Part shown: piece by piece, positions 39,080 through 49,129 of the stretch | How positions within the stretch are numbered: the first letter of the stretch is position 1 | Layout: every line of letters starts with the position of its first letter | Origin: Paenibacillus sp. FSL W8-0426 | GTDB lineage: Bacteria > Bacillota > Bacilli > Paenibacillales > Paenibacillaceae | Assembly (NCBI RefSeq): GCF_037969725.1 | Contig: NZ_CP150203.1 | Coordinates: forward strand, 85,001 to 137,500 | Direction: 5' to 3' | DNA length: 52,500 nucleotides | Program-made: the position numbers and the translations under genes | Notes under the pieces: model-generated | What the model was told of the DNA's origin: nothing | Database searches by the model: none | Seen by the model: only the letters and a program-made list of their open reading frames with translations

Positions 39080-39637
39080 GTGAGTACCTCACTCAATTTG
39101 AAAATTGATAAAGAAAAAGTTAAGGAAATTCCTTTGGTCGATCTTGCGTTCATGGTACTTAAAGCGGCCAACACGCCGTACTACTACCTTGATTTGATGA
39201 ACGAGGTTGCGAAACAACGCGGCATGACGGATGAAGAGATCAACGAATATATTGCCCAGCTGTACACCGAAATCAATATCGATGGTCGATTTGCATGTGT
39301 AGGTACAAGTCTCTGGGGGCTGAAGCGTTGGTATCCGGTTGGCGGGAACGAAGATGCCGTTTCGGGGACCAATCGTCCACGCATCATTAATGATGACGAC
39401 GATGACCTGGAAGACGAGGACTTCGGCGAAGAGGAAGACAACTACAACGTGGATGATGACTTCAACGATTCCAACGATGATCAGGATGAGGATGAAGACG
39501 ACGATATCTTTGACGAAGACGACAGCGACGAAGAAGTCTTGGTTGAAGACGACGACCTCGAAGAAGAAGACATTGAGGATGAAGAAGAAGAAGAGTTTGA
39601 CGACGAAGAGGATTACAACGACGAAAAGGATCGCTAA
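39080..39637 (+). CDS. rpoE: DNA-directed RNA polymerase delta subunit
   Basis: The delta subunit of Gram-positive RNA polymerase, which speeds recycling of the enzyme and lowers non-specific binding. The 185-residue protein has a winged-helix N-terminal domain (about 1-90, including VDLAFMVLKAANTPYYYLDLMNEV) and an unstructured, extremely acidic C-terminal tail (about 100-185) made almost only of Asp, Glu and Asn. The tail is the signature of this subunit. GTG at 39080 is the start, with AGAGGAAG about 12 bases upstream. The order rpoE, pyrG, spo0F, fbaA matches Bacillus. Confidence 0.96.
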   Translation: MSTSLNLKIDKEKVKEIPLVDLAFMVLKAANTPYYYLDLMNEVAKQRGMTDEEINEYIAQLYTEINIDGRFACVGTSLWGLKRWYPVGGNEDAVSGTNRPRIINDDDDDLEDEDFGEEEDNYNVDDDFNDSNDDQDEDEDDDIFDEDDSDEEVLVEDDDLEEEDIEDEEEEEFDDEEDYNDEKDR

Positions 39638-39758
39638 TCATCCGGCGTCAATATTTTGCCCTTTTTTCCCGGGAGAGTCAGCCTTGACACAGACTTGGGT
39701 AACGGGTAAACTATTGCATGGGCTTATGAATGAGCGATTGTATATTTATGATTTTTAT

Positions 39759-39795
39759 AAAAAGTGCCCCGTCCTGCGGGAGTGCTTTTTTTTTG
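39759..39795 (+). terminator. Terminator after rpoE
   Basis: AAAAAG, CCCCG and CGGG, CTTTTT pair in a bulged stem that runs into a long T-tract. Confidence 0.75.
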
Positions 39796-39957
39796 TGTTT
39801 TTAAGGCTGAATTCGTTAAAAAGTATTCTTTTTCCATGCTCCCGGCCAACGAATCTTGGTCCATTTAGGTTATAAAAAAACCTTGTGCGCAAAGTTATTC
39901 TTGGAATGCATTGCCGCTCTGGACGAGGGTAGGCTTTACGGAAAAACGGTACGTTGA

Positions 39958-41727
<1,770 letters not shown>

Positions 41728-41786
41728 GCCATAGCGATTCATCTATAAATGTGAAATCCGACAAAGGGTCGGATGCAGCGAAATGG

Positions 41787-41833
41787 AATCTCCCGCACAC
41801 TGAAGTGAATTCAGTCGTGCGGGAGATTTTTTT
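41787..41833 (+). terminator. Terminator after pyrG
   Basis: AATCTCCCGCAC and GTGCGGGAGATT form a perfect 12-bp stem with an inner ACTGAA/TTCAGT stem and a run of seven T. Confidence 0.95.
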
Positions 41834-41991
41834 GAGTCAGATAAACGTTTGATTTATATATGTACGTATAAAATTTGGAGTTAGTGCATGAAGAAAAACA
41901 ATTCCGGTTCGTTTAACAAAGGTTAATTGAGGTAGAGGCAGTACCTGGGGGGGCGGGGTTACTTTTCTACAGCCCAAGATTTTTCCATCAG

Positions 41992-42033
41992 GCAGGATTT
42001 CGTTGCACGAAGTAGAATACTTATCATGTCGAC
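41992..42033 (+). promoter_or_regulatory. Sigma-H promoter of spo0F with a nearby Spo0A box
   Basis: GCAGGATTT (41992-42000), 11 bases and GTAGAATAC (42012-42020). This matches the sigma-H pattern RNAGGAWWW-N11-RNNGAATWW; the -35 and spacing equal those of the Bacillus spoVG promoter as I recall them. TGTCGAC at 42027-42033 differs by one base from the Spo0A box TGTCGAA. The start codon is about 70 bases further on. Confidence 0.75.
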
Positions 42034-42097
42034 TATGGGATAGTTATCCAGTTCTCGATTGCGTACATGCTTTTCCTAATTGTAGGAGGTTTAATCC

Positions 42098-42484
42098 GTG
42101 GAAAACAAAAAAGTCTTAATTGTTGATGACCAAAATGGGATTCGAATTCTGTTAATGGAAGTGTTCAGCAGCGAGGGATATAACACCTTTCAGGCACCGA
42201 ACGGCAAAGTCGCTTTGGAGATTGTCAAAAATGACAAACCTGATCTGGTGTTGCTTGATATGAAGATTCCGGGCATGGACGGGCTGGAGATTTTAAAACA
42301 CATCAAGGAGATCGATTCGAGCATCAAGGTGATTATGATGACTGCTTACGGGGAATTGGATATGATCAAGGAAGCGACCGATCTGGGGGCATTGATGCAT
42401 TTTACGAAACCGTTTGACATTGATGAAATGCGGGTGGCGGTCAATATGCAGCTCCGCAGCGATACGGCTGGTAAATGCAGTTGA
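42098..42484 (+). CDS. spo0F: Sporulation phosphorelay response regulator Spo0F
   Basis: A single-domain response regulator of 128 residues that takes phosphate from sporulation kinases and passes it via Spo0B to Spo0A. Phosphorylated D54 lies in [12 protein letters not shown], the acid pocket is D10-D11 (IVDDQ), and the switch region MTAYGELDM and the lysine in FTKPFD are present. There is no output domain. It lies between pyrG and fbaA as in Bacillus. Upstream is a sigma-H promoter and a Spo0A box, so its expression should rise on entry into sporulation. Confidence 0.97.
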   Translation: MENKKVLIVDDQNGIRILLMEVFSSEGYNTFQAPNGKVALEIVKNDKPDLVLLDMKIPGMDGLEILKHIKEIDSSIKVIMMTAYGELDMIKEATDLGALMHFTKPFDIDEMRVAVNMQLRSDTAGKCS

Positions 42485-42485
42485 G

Positions 42486-42509
42486 TCCTGTGTCCAGCAG
42501 GATTTTTTT
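42486..42509 (+). terminator. Short terminator after spo0F
   Basis: TCCTG-TGTCCAG-CAGGA, then seven T. A five-bp stem, so efficiency may be modest. Confidence 0.65.
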
Positions 42510-42627
42510 GTCATGCTTTCGGTTGTTGGAGGCGGCTTGATACAGGCAGGTCGTAAAAGGGGTATTGCGAACAGATGGCAGGGGAATATTGGATATGGGG
42601 AGCCCGTTATGCGTTGTCTATGAAAAC

Positions 42628-42651
42628 TGTGCTGCATAGCACAGCATTTTT
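42628..42651 (+). terminator. Second terminator upstream of fbaA
   Basis: CTGTGCT-GCA-TAGCACAG stem followed by CATTTTT. It lies directly before the fbaA promoter and insulates it from spo0F. Confidence 0.75.
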
Positions 42652-42683
42652 GCAAATGCTTGTTTAGTATTTGACACGGGATG

Positions 42684-42692
42684 TGGTATAAT
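42684..42692 (+). promoter_or_regulatory. Extended -10 promoter of fbaA
   Basis: TGG followed by a perfect TATAAT (42687-42692). The nearby TTGACA (42671-42676) is only 10 bases away and cannot be its -35; TTAGTA at 42664-42669 has the right spacing but fits poorly. Confidence 0.65.
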
Positions 42693-42756
42693 AAGCCCGT
42701 ATGTGATTCGGCTAAAAACCATAGACACAACCCAAACCCCTAGGAGGATTGAAACC

Positions 42757-43611
42757 ATGCCATTAGTTTCTATGACAAACATGTTGAACAAAGCACTCGA
42801 AGGAAAGTATGCTGTTGGTCAATACAACATCAACAACCTGGAGTGGACGCAAGCGATTCTCGCAGCTGCAGAAGAAGAAAAATCTCCTGTAATTCTCGGT
42901 GTATCCGAAGGTGCAGCGCGTCACATGGGCGGCTTCTACACTGTAGTGAAAATGGTAGAAGGACTCATTCACGATATGAAAATCACGGTTGAAGTTGCTA
43001 TTCATCTGGACCACGGTTCCAGCTTTGATAAATGTAAAGAAGCAATCGATGCCGGCTTCACTTCCGTTATGATCGATGGTTCCCATCACCCAATCGACGA
43101 AAACATCGAAATGACGAAAAAAGTCGTTGAATATGCACACGCTAAAGGCGTTTCCGTTGAAGCTGAAGTAGGTACTGTGGGCGGACAAGAAGATGACGTA
43201 ATCGGCGGCATCCAATATGCTGACCTGAACGAATGTATCCGTATCGTCAAAGAAACAGGCATCGACACTTTGGCTCCGGCTCTGGGTTCCGTTCACGGTC
43301 CATACCAAGGCGAACCAAACCTGGGCTTCAAAGAGATGGAAGAAATCTGTAATGCTGTTAAACTGCCGCTCGTTCTGCATGGCGGTACTGGTATCCCTAA
43401 ACATGATATCGACAAAGCGATTTCCTTGGGTACTTCCAAAATCAACGTAAACACTGAAAACCAAATTGCATTCACTAAAGCGGTTCGCGAAGTGCTTGCA
43501 GCGAAGCCGGATGCTTACGATCCGCGCAAATACATCGTTCCAGGTCGCGACGCGATCAAAGCAACGGTTATTGGCAAAATCCGTGAGTTTGGTTCCAACA
43601 ACAAAGCTTAA
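42757..43611 (+). CDS. fbaA: Class II fructose-bisphosphate aldolase
   Basis: Splits fructose 1,6-bisphosphate into glyceraldehyde 3-phosphate and dihydroxyacetone phosphate in glycolysis. The 284-residue protein has the class II zinc-site signature [16 protein letters not shown] and the later [11 protein letters not shown] and VLHGGTGIP segments. TAGGAGG lies before the ATG, and codon choice is highly biased, as in strongly expressed genes. It has its own promoter and terminator. Confidence 0.97.
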   Translation: MPLVSMTNMLNKALEGKYAVGQYNINNLEWTQAILAAAEEEKSPVILGVSEGAARHMGGFYTVVKMVEGLIHDMKITVEVAIHLDHGSSFDKCKEAIDAGFTSVMIDGSHHPIDENIEMTKKVVEYAHAKGVSVEAEVGTVGGQEDDVIGGIQYADLNECIRIVKETGIDTLAPALGSVHGPYQGEPNLGFKEMEEICNAVKLPLVLHGGTGIPKHDIDKAISLGTSKINVNTENQIAFTKAVREVLAAKPDAYDPRKYIVPGRDAIKATVIGKIREFGSNNKA

Positions 43612-43643
43612 TTTGCTTTTTTGCAGCTCCATATGGGTACAAG

Positions 43644-43681
43644 TGGAAAGAACACCGCCTAGCCGGTGTCTTTCCATTTTA
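43644..43681 (+). terminator. Terminator after fbaA
   Basis: TGGAAAGAACACCG and CGGTGTCTTTCCA form a long stem with a short T-run after it. Confidence 0.85.
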
Positions 43682-43760
43682 ACGCCCGTTTCACACCGAA
43701 AGCCGTCAGCATGAATTGCCGTTCATCGGCCGCAAAACACGTAGGGGGACTTTAAGCTTT

Positions 43761-45014
43761 ATGGAAAAATTGATGATTAGTGGCGGACGCCCGTTGCAGG
43801 GGACTGTGACTATTAGTGGCGCCAAGAACAGCGCCATTGCGCTTATTCCTGCAGCATTGCTTGCCGAGTCGGAAGTCGTGCTGGACAACCTGCCGCTTTT
43901 GAGCGATGTGGCAGTTTATGCGGAAATTTTGGAGGAACTTGGGGCACGTGTATCTTGGGAAGGCAATCAGATGAAGATCGATCCTTCCGATATTAAATCC
44001 ATCCCCATGCCTAACGGTCCCGTGAAAAAGCTTCGAGCTTCTTATTATATGATGGGAGCGCTGCTTGGGCGTTTTAAAGAGGCAACCATCGGTTTGCCTG
44101 GAGGCTGTAATTTCGAGCCTCGTCCGATTGATCAACATATCAAAGGTTTTGAAGCGTTGGGAGCGACTGTGACCAACGAGCATGGCTCCATCCATCTGCA
44201 CGCCAAAGAACTGCGCGGTGCAAAGATTTACCTCGACGTAAGCAGTGTTGGCGCAACCATTAACATTATGTTGGCAGCCACTCGTGCCAAAGGTTCCACA
44301 ATTATTGAAAATGCGGCCAAAGAGCCTGAGATTATAGATGTAGCAACACTTTTGAATTCCATGGGTGCCAGCATAAAAGGCGCTGGAACCGAGACGATTC
44401 GCATAGAAGGCGTTCCATCCCTGAGAGGGTGCCGCCATTCCATTATTCCCGACCGCATTCAGGCAGGAACCTATATGATTGCTGCTGCAGCAACGCGTGG
44501 GGACGTACTGATCGATAATGTTATTCCCAAACATTTGGAGGCTTTAACGGCCAAATTGCTGGAAATGGGTGTGAGCATCGAGGAAATGGATGAGAGCATT
44601 CGTGTCATCGGGCGCCCGTCCTATAGTCATGTTGACGTGAAGGCGTTGGTGTACCCCGGTTTTCCGACGGATCTGCAATCTCCAATGACAAGTGTGCTTA
44701 CCCAAGCCAGCGGCGTAAGCGTGCTTAGCGATTTCGTTTACAGCAATCGCTTCAAGCATGTTCCCGAGCTGGTTCGTATGGGAGCCAAAATTCGAGTGGA
44801 GGGACGTTCGGCCATTATTGAAGGCGGGGAACTGAACGCTGCCAAGGTCAAGGCGGCCGACCTCCGCGCCGGAGCTGCTCTGGTTATCGCTGGACTTACC
44901 GTTAAGGAAGGTGTAACCGAGGTGACGGGCGTAGAGTTGATTGATCGGGGTTACGATCACCTTGTAACCAATCTGCGGATGTTGGGCGCTGACGTATGGC
45001 GTGAAACGATTTGA
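43761..45014 (+). CDS. murA: UDP-N-acetylglucosamine 1-carboxyvinyltransferase
   Basis: Transfers enolpyruvate from PEP to UDP-GlcNAc, the first committed step of peptidoglycan synthesis and target of fosfomycin. The 417-residue protein has the catalytic C116 in [16 protein letters not shown] and the conserved K22-N23 in [10 protein letters not shown]. Cys at 116 rather than Asp means fosfomycin sensitivity is expected. The site between fbaA and rho fits the second Bacillus paralogue (murAB/murZ); a murAA is likely elsewhere. ATG at 43761 has GTAGGGGGA upstream; the frame is open to 43716. Confidence 0.95.
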   Translation: MEKLMISGGRPLQGTVTISGAKNSAIALIPAALLAESEVVLDNLPLLSDVAVYAEILEELGARVSWEGNQMKIDPSDIKSIPMPNGPVKKLRASYYMMGALLGRFKEATIGLPGGCNFEPRPIDQHIKGFEALGATVTNEHGSIHLHAKELRGAKIYLDVSSVGATINIMLAATRAKGSTIIENAAKEPEIIDVATLLNSMGASIKGAGTETIRIEGVPSLRGCRHSIIPDRIQAGTYMIAAAATRGDVLIDNVIPKHLEALTAKLLEMGVSIEEMDESIRVIGRPSYSHVDVKALVYPGFPTDLQSPMTSVLTQASGVSVLSDFVYSNRFKHVPELVRMGAKIRVEGRSAIIEGGELNAAKVKAADLRAGAALVIAGLTVKEGVTEVTGVELIDRGYDHLVTNLRMLGADVWRETI

Positions 45015-45163
45015 TTCGACTCCTGATTGGCAAGGGAAACAGCCTGCTCAATGTCGGCATGTCTCTTTTTGTGATGGAATCTTGTCGACAAAGTGTTTTT
45101 TCTCGTTTAACTGCATATCTTTTAGACAACTGGGTTAACCTATACTAATAGAGTTCTCAGTCT

Positions 45164-45215
45164 CTCCGGAGTAAGTGGATATGGTTTGGTCTCCTTATCC
45201 GGAGGGTCTTTTTTT
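45164..45215 (+). terminator. Bulged hairpin and T-tract between murA and rho
   Basis: CTCCGGA-G-TAAG-T-GGA (45164-45179) pairs with TCCTTATCCGGAG (45192-45204), followed by TCTTTTTTT. It may end the murA transcript, 150 bases after the stop, or be part of a small RNA. The surrounding 515-base gap (45015-45529) has no open frame I would call a gene. Confidence 0.65.
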
Positions 45216-45395
45216 GAGCTGAACTTCAGTTTGCTCATTCCAACAGCTTGTATTCCATTCCCCGTACCCCGGTTTGTTTGAACTTCACTTCATCGCTGGT
45301 CACCCGGATCAATCGCCTCATGAATTTGTTCACTCACTACCGACAGCGGAATCTTGAATACCCCGCTCGGAAAACTTACATTCTAGGACAACGAT

Positions 45396-45425
45396 TTGCA
45401 ATATAACGGTTACATTCCGTACAAT
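45396..45425 (+). promoter_or_regulatory. Probable promoter of rho
   Basis: TTGCAA (45396-45401), 18 bases, TACAAT (45420-45425). The rho leader would be about 100 nt. Confidence 0.6.
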
Positions 45426-45529
45426 GGACAGAAGAGAGTGCAGCAGGAGAGAGTGCTGGGCTCGCTTGCCGGAATATCAAGAAAAACTATCCATTTCACG
45501 GACTTATTAATTGAATAGGTGGTTATTAT

Positions 45530-46855
45530 ATGGATCTACAGATCTCCGATTTGGAAGAAATGAAGCTTACGGATCTTTACAAACTGGCCAAAAAATATCA
45601 AATTCCATACTACGGCCAACTTAAAAAGAAGGAACTGATTTTTGCGATTTTGCGCGCACAGGCGGAACAGAGCGGATTAATGTTCATGGAAGGCGTGCTG
45701 GAGATTCTCCCGGAAGGTTACGGGTTCCTTAGACCGATCAATTACCTGCCGAGCACAGAAGACATCTATATCTCCGCTTCGCAGATTCGCAAGTTTGACC
45801 TGAGAACCGGCGATCTTGTATCCGGAAAATGCAGAACGCCCAAGGAAAACGAACGTTATTTCGGATTGCTGCAAGTGAACGCCGTCAATGGCGAGAACCC
45901 CTCGGCTGCTGCGGAAAGACTTCATTTCCCGGCGCTAACCCCATTGTATCCGCAAAAAAAGCTGGTTCTCGAAACATCCCCCAACCATTTGTCTACCCGA
46001 ATCATGGATTTGCTAGCGCCAGTAGGTCTGGGACAGCGCGGATTGATCGTGGCACCTCCCAAAGCGGGTAAAACACTTCTGCTCAAAGAGATCGCGAATA
46101 GCATTTCAACCAATAATCCCGACATTGAACTCTTTGTGCTATTGATTGACGAACGCCCGGAGGAAGTGACGGATATGTCCCGTTCTGTCAAAGGTGAGGT
46201 TGTGGCTTCTACGTTTGACGAATTGCCGGAGAACCATATCAAGGTTGCGGAATTGGTGCTTGAACGGGCCCTGCGCTTGGTTGAGGCGAAAAAGGATGTG
46301 GTTATCCTTTTGGACAGTATCACGCGTCTAGCGCGTGCGTACAACCTGGTTATTCCGCCTTCCGGACGAACGCTTTCCGGTGGTATCGACCCCGCTGCAT
46401 TCCATCGTCCGAAGCGTTTCTTCGGTTCAGCGCGGAATGTGGAGGAGGGCGGCAGCTTGACCATTCTGGCTACGGCCCTCATCGATACCGGTTCGCGTAT
46501 GGATGACATCATTTATGAAGAATTTAAAGGTACGGGGAACATGGAGCTGCATCTGGATCGCCGTTTGGCGGAACGCCGCATTTTCCCGGCCATCGACATT
46601 CGCAGATCGGGAACGCGCCGCGAAGAAGTGCTGCTGACCAAAGAAGAACTCGATACAATCTGGTCGATCCGCAAAAACATGAACGACTCTCATGATTTTG
46701 TTGAAAGCTTCCTGAAAAAGTTGCGCAATAGTAAAACGAACACCGAGTTTTTGGCCGCTTTCGATACGGCGGGAAGCAGCCCGACGAGCAACTCGGGAAC
46801 GACGACAACTCGCCGGTCTACAAGACAGGCCGCAACCTCTGCGACAACAACCTAG
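45530..46855 (+). CDS. rho: Transcription termination factor Rho
   Basis: A hexameric RNA helicase that ends transcription. The 441-residue protein has the N-terminal helix bundle and cold-shock-like RNA-binding domain (about 1-130, [10 protein letters not shown]), Walker A (APPKAGKT) and Walker B ([16 protein letters not shown]). The Q-loop and R-loop segments follow ([21 protein letters not shown]). The C-terminus is Ser/Thr-rich and unlike the core. AGGTGG lies 8 bases before the ATG. The order murA-rho-(x)-rpmE matches Bacillus apart from the radical SAM gene between rho and rpmE. Confidence 0.97.
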   Translation: MDLQISDLEEMKLTDLYKLAKKYQIPYYGQLKKKELIFAILRAQAEQSGLMFMEGVLEILPEGYGFLRPINYLPSTEDIYISASQIRKFDLRTGDLVSGKCRTPKENERYFGLLQVNAVNGENPSAAAERLHFPALTPLYPQKKLVLETSPNHLSTRIMDLLAPVGLGQRGLIVAPPKAGKTLLLKEIANSISTNNPDIELFVLLIDERPEEVTDMSRSVKGEVVASTFDELPENHIKVAELVLERALRLVEAKKDVVILLDSITRLARAYNLVIPPSGRTLSGGIDPAAFHRPKRFFGSARNVEEGGSLTILATALIDTGSRMDDIIYEEFKGTGNMELHLDRRLAERRIFPAIDIRRSGTRREEVLLTKEELDTIWSIRKNMNDSHDFVESFLKKLRNSKTNTEFLAAFDTAGSSPTSNSGTTTTRRSTRQAATSATTT

Positions 46856-46874
46856 TTTTGCCAGCCATCAGCAT

Positions 46875-46900
46875 TGGCCCGGCTGCGGGCCATCTTTCTT
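46875..46900 (+). terminator. Weak terminator after rho
   Basis: TGGCCCG-GCTG-CGGGCCA is a perfect 7-bp GC-rich stem, followed by TCTTTCTT, a broken T-run. Confidence 0.5.
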
Positions 46901-46952
46901 CGGACGTTGACCCCGACGCGAGGATTAACCCATTAGATGTAAGGAGAACATC

Positions 46953-48230
46953 ATGTATTTAGTGTACGCAGATGAACAAGGTAATGTTTTTGATCATCCT
47001 TCGTTGTTCGGGCTCGCCCGCAGCGGAGATATGATCGTGGAAATTATGGAGGACGAGTTGATTCCGTTGCCCGAGGGCGCGACGCTTGTGGGATTGCCAA
47101 GCACTCGTCCGATCGGGATGGATCCGGAGACTGGAGAAATGCTGCCGTTGCCGAAGGACACCCAGGCCGTAGGCGCGCTTCTGCCACAAGGCTTTACGCG
47201 TCTCTGTCTGCCTGGTTATGTGAAGACGGATAAGGAATACAAGCTGCCGCTGTTTGGATATTCGGCGGTTGTATGGAAAGAAGATGGTTTCTACGTGACG
47301 GCCCGGATGTCCGACCAGCCGGACCAGTGGAATCCGCTGAACTGTGATCGCGATGATGTACGAAGCGGCGTGAAGCGCCTGACCGAGAAGTATCCCGAAA
47401 ACCGGCTGTATACGCATTTGTCCAATTGTGCCCTCGGTTATGAGTGTCTGACATCATCCAATACGTTTTTGAATCGTTGGGAAGGTGGGGTACCTGTTTC
47501 GTATTCCTGTAATGCGGGTTGTTTCGGGTGTATTTCCGAGCAGCCGGATGACAGCGGTTTTGTATCCCCTCAGACACGCATGAATTTCCGCCCGCGCGTG
47601 GAAGAAATCGTTGAGGTCATGCTGGAACATCTCAAGACGCCGGAATCGATCATCAGTTTTGGACAGGGGTGTGAGGGAGAGCCTTCCACTCAAGCCAAAT
47701 TGATCATTGAGGCGATTCGCGAGGTTCGATCCATTACGGATATGGGCTACATTAACATCAACACCAATGCTGGTTTGAGCGACCATATCCGCGGCATTGT
47801 TGATGCCGGGCTTGATTTGATGCGAGTAAGCACGATCAGTGCGCTGGATGATCATTATAATGCATATTACAAACCGCGCGGGTACACGCTGGCCAATGTG
47901 GAAAAATCGCTAAAATATGCGTCTGACCAAGGAGTGTATACGTCGATTAACTATCTCATCTTCCCGGGAGTAACAGACCGCGAGGAAGAGATTGAGGCGA
48001 TGATCGAATTCGCCCGCAGAACAAATCTGCGCCTGATCCAGATGCGTAACCTGAACATTGATCCTGAAAGTTACCTGGAACTGATCCCGCCCGCTCAAGG
48101 AGATATCCTTGGCATGAAACAGGCGCTTGAGATCTTTGAACAGGAGCTTCCGGACGTCGTCATCGGATCTTATACGCATGTTCCGCCGGTGGGCATGGCG
48201 CGGCCGAAGCGGTTGATTACCCCCTTGTAA
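46953..48230 (+). CDS. Radical SAM protein of unknown function
   Basis: A 425-residue radical SAM enzyme. The iron-sulfur motif is C186-x3-C190-x2-C193 (CNAGCFGC), and GQGCEGEP (about 237-244) is the GGE-type S-adenosylmethionine site, with an extra Cys240. The radical SAM barrel spans about 180-400. An N-terminal 175-residue region has no recognised domain and contains C85, C131, C159 and C165; CALGYEC just before the barrel may bind a second cluster or metal. It ends IGSYTHVPPVGMARPKRLITPL, without a SPASM domain. It lies between rho and rpmE, a position that in Bacillus is direct. The substrate is unknown; the neighbours suggest a ribosome- or RNA-linked role, but this is inference. ATG has AAGGAGA upstream. 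Confidence 0.9.
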   Translation: MYLVYADEQGNVFDHPSLFGLARSGDMIVEIMEDELIPLPEGATLVGLPSTRPIGMDPETGEMLPLPKDTQAVGALLPQGFTRLCLPGYVKTDKEYKLPLFGYSAVVWKEDGFYVTARMSDQPDQWNPLNCDRDDVRSGVKRLTEKYPENRLYTHLSNCALGYECLTSSNTFLNRWEGGVPVSYSCNAGCFGCISEQPDDSGFVSPQTRMNFRPRVEEIVEVMLEHLKTPESIISFGQGCEGEPSTQAKLIIEAIREVRSITDMGYININTNAGLSDHIRGIVDAGLDLMRVSTISALDDHYNAYYKPRGYTLANVEKSLKYASDQGVYTSINYLIFPGVTDREEEIEAMIEFARRTNLRLIQMRNLNIDPESYLELIPPAQGDILGMKQALEIFEQELPDVVIGSYTHVPPVGMARPKRLITPL

Positions 48231-48236
48231 TAACAA

Positions 48237-48265
48237 TTGCAAGTCGGAATGTCCCGTGTTATAAT
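48237..48265 (+). promoter_or_regulatory. Promoter of rpmE
   Basis: TTGCAA (48237-48242), 17 bases and a perfect TATAAT (48260-48265). Confidence 0.75.
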
Positions 48266-48329
48266 CGTCAAAGTTGTTTCATTTACTCTGGGTCCGCTTG
48301 AGGCTCAGGGCGGAAAGAGGTGAAAGGAA

Positions 48330-48527
48330 ATGAAAGCAGCAATTCATCCTAAATACACTGTAGTAAACGTAACTTGCGCTTGCGGTAACACTTTTGAAGC
48401 AGGCTCTGTTAAAGACGAACTGCGTGTAGAGATTTGCTCCGCGTGCCATCCGCACTTCACTGGTAAACAGAAGTTTATCGATGCAGGCGGCCGTGTGGAT
48501 CGTTTCAAGAAAAAATACGGCATCTAA
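48330..48527 (+). CDS. rpmE: 50S ribosomal protein L31, zinc-binding form
   Basis: A 65-residue ribosomal protein. The four cysteines C16, C18, C36 and C39 (CACG and CSACH) mark the zinc-binding type, in contrast to the Cys-free YtiA/RpmE2 form made under zinc shortage. AAAGAGGTGAAAGG lies before the ATG. It is monocistronic with its own promoter and terminator; position downstream of rho is conserved. Confidence 0.98.
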   Translation: MKAAIHPKYTVVNVTCACGNTFEAGSVKDELRVEICSACHPHFTGKQKFIDAGGRVDRFKKKYGI

Positions 48528-48570
48528 TTCAGCCATTCGTTATGAACGGTCTGAGCATTGCTTTGCAAAA

Positions 48571-48601
48571 CACCTCTGCCCTAGCGGCAGGGGTTTTTTT
48601 G
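48571..48601 (+). terminator. Terminator after rpmE
   Basis: ACCTCTGCC-CTAGC-GGCAGGGGT stem with seven T. Confidence 0.92.
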
Positions 48602-48653
48602 TTGTAATGGCTTGTGTGCACGAGAGATGGTGACACTTCCCATTGCAGATTGG

Positions 48654-48682
48654 TTGCATTTTCGATGAGGTTACGCTATACT
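48654..48682 (+). promoter_or_regulatory. Promoter of the SRP RNA gene
   Basis: TTGCAT (48654-48659), 17 bases, TATACT (48677-48682); transcription would begin about 7 bases later, at the RNA 5' end. Confidence 0.75.
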
Positions 48683-48690
48683 ATTTCTTA

Positions 48691-48958
48691 CCGTGCTAGA
48701 TGGGGAGGTAGCGGTGCCCTGTTACTCGCAATCCGCTATAGCGAGGTTGAATTCCTGTTAGAGGTATTGTCGATGTGAGGTTTGGTCCCTGAATGGGGCG
48801 TTGACGGTTGGGTCCTTCGCAATGAGTACTCATGAACCTGGTCAGGTCCGGAAGGAAGCAGCCATAAGTGAGACCACTCTTGTGCCGAAGGGTTGCCTAG
48901 CCTGAGCTTTCGTTCAGGGGTGCCACTTGGATCGCAATTATCAATAACAGGTGCACGG
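48691..48958 (+). ncRNA. ffs: Signal recognition particle RNA (large, Bacillus type)
   Basis: The S-domain core that binds Ffh is present (GTCAGGTCCGGAAGGAAGCA at 48860-48879). The 5' part (GGGGAGGTAGCGGTGCCCTG, 48702-48721) is the Alu-domain, found in Bacillus-type scRNA but not in E. coli 4.5S RNA. The ends CCGTGC (48691) and GCACGG (48953-48958) pair. The length of about 268 nt is right. The mature ends may shift by some bases. Confidence 0.95.
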
Positions 48959-48976
48959 CTTACGATGATATTTCAG

Positions 48977-49015
48977 AGATCTTTGCAGATATGACATGCA
49001 GAGGTCTTTTTATTT
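48977..49015 (+). terminator. Terminator after SRP RNA
   Basis: AGATCTTTGCA and TGCAGAGGTCT pair (with two GU pairs) and TTTTT follows. Confidence 0.88.
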
Positions 49016-49051
49016 TACCAAAAAAGGATGCGAGATTGAGTCAGATGGAGT

Positions 49052-49079
49052 TTGGATTCACCCCGGAATATAGTATAAT
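49052..49079 (+). promoter_or_regulatory. Probable promoter of dnaX
   Basis: TTGGAT (49052-49057), 16 bases and a perfect TATAAT (49074-49079), about 50 bases before the start. Confidence 0.55.
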
Positions 49080-49129
49080 GGGGGAACGACAAGAGACTCG
49101 AATGCGAAGTGGAAGGAAGGTAACGCATC

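Noticed and set aside
39339..39875. 178-codon frame overlapping the rpoE tail
   Set aside because: It is the plus-one frame of the Asp/Glu repeat codons, giving Lys/Met/Thr repeats; rpoE is the real gene.
42671..42692. TTGACA plus TATAAT as the fbaA promoter
   Set aside because: The two are only 10 bases apart, too close for sigma-A. The TATAAT is kept as an extended -10 element.
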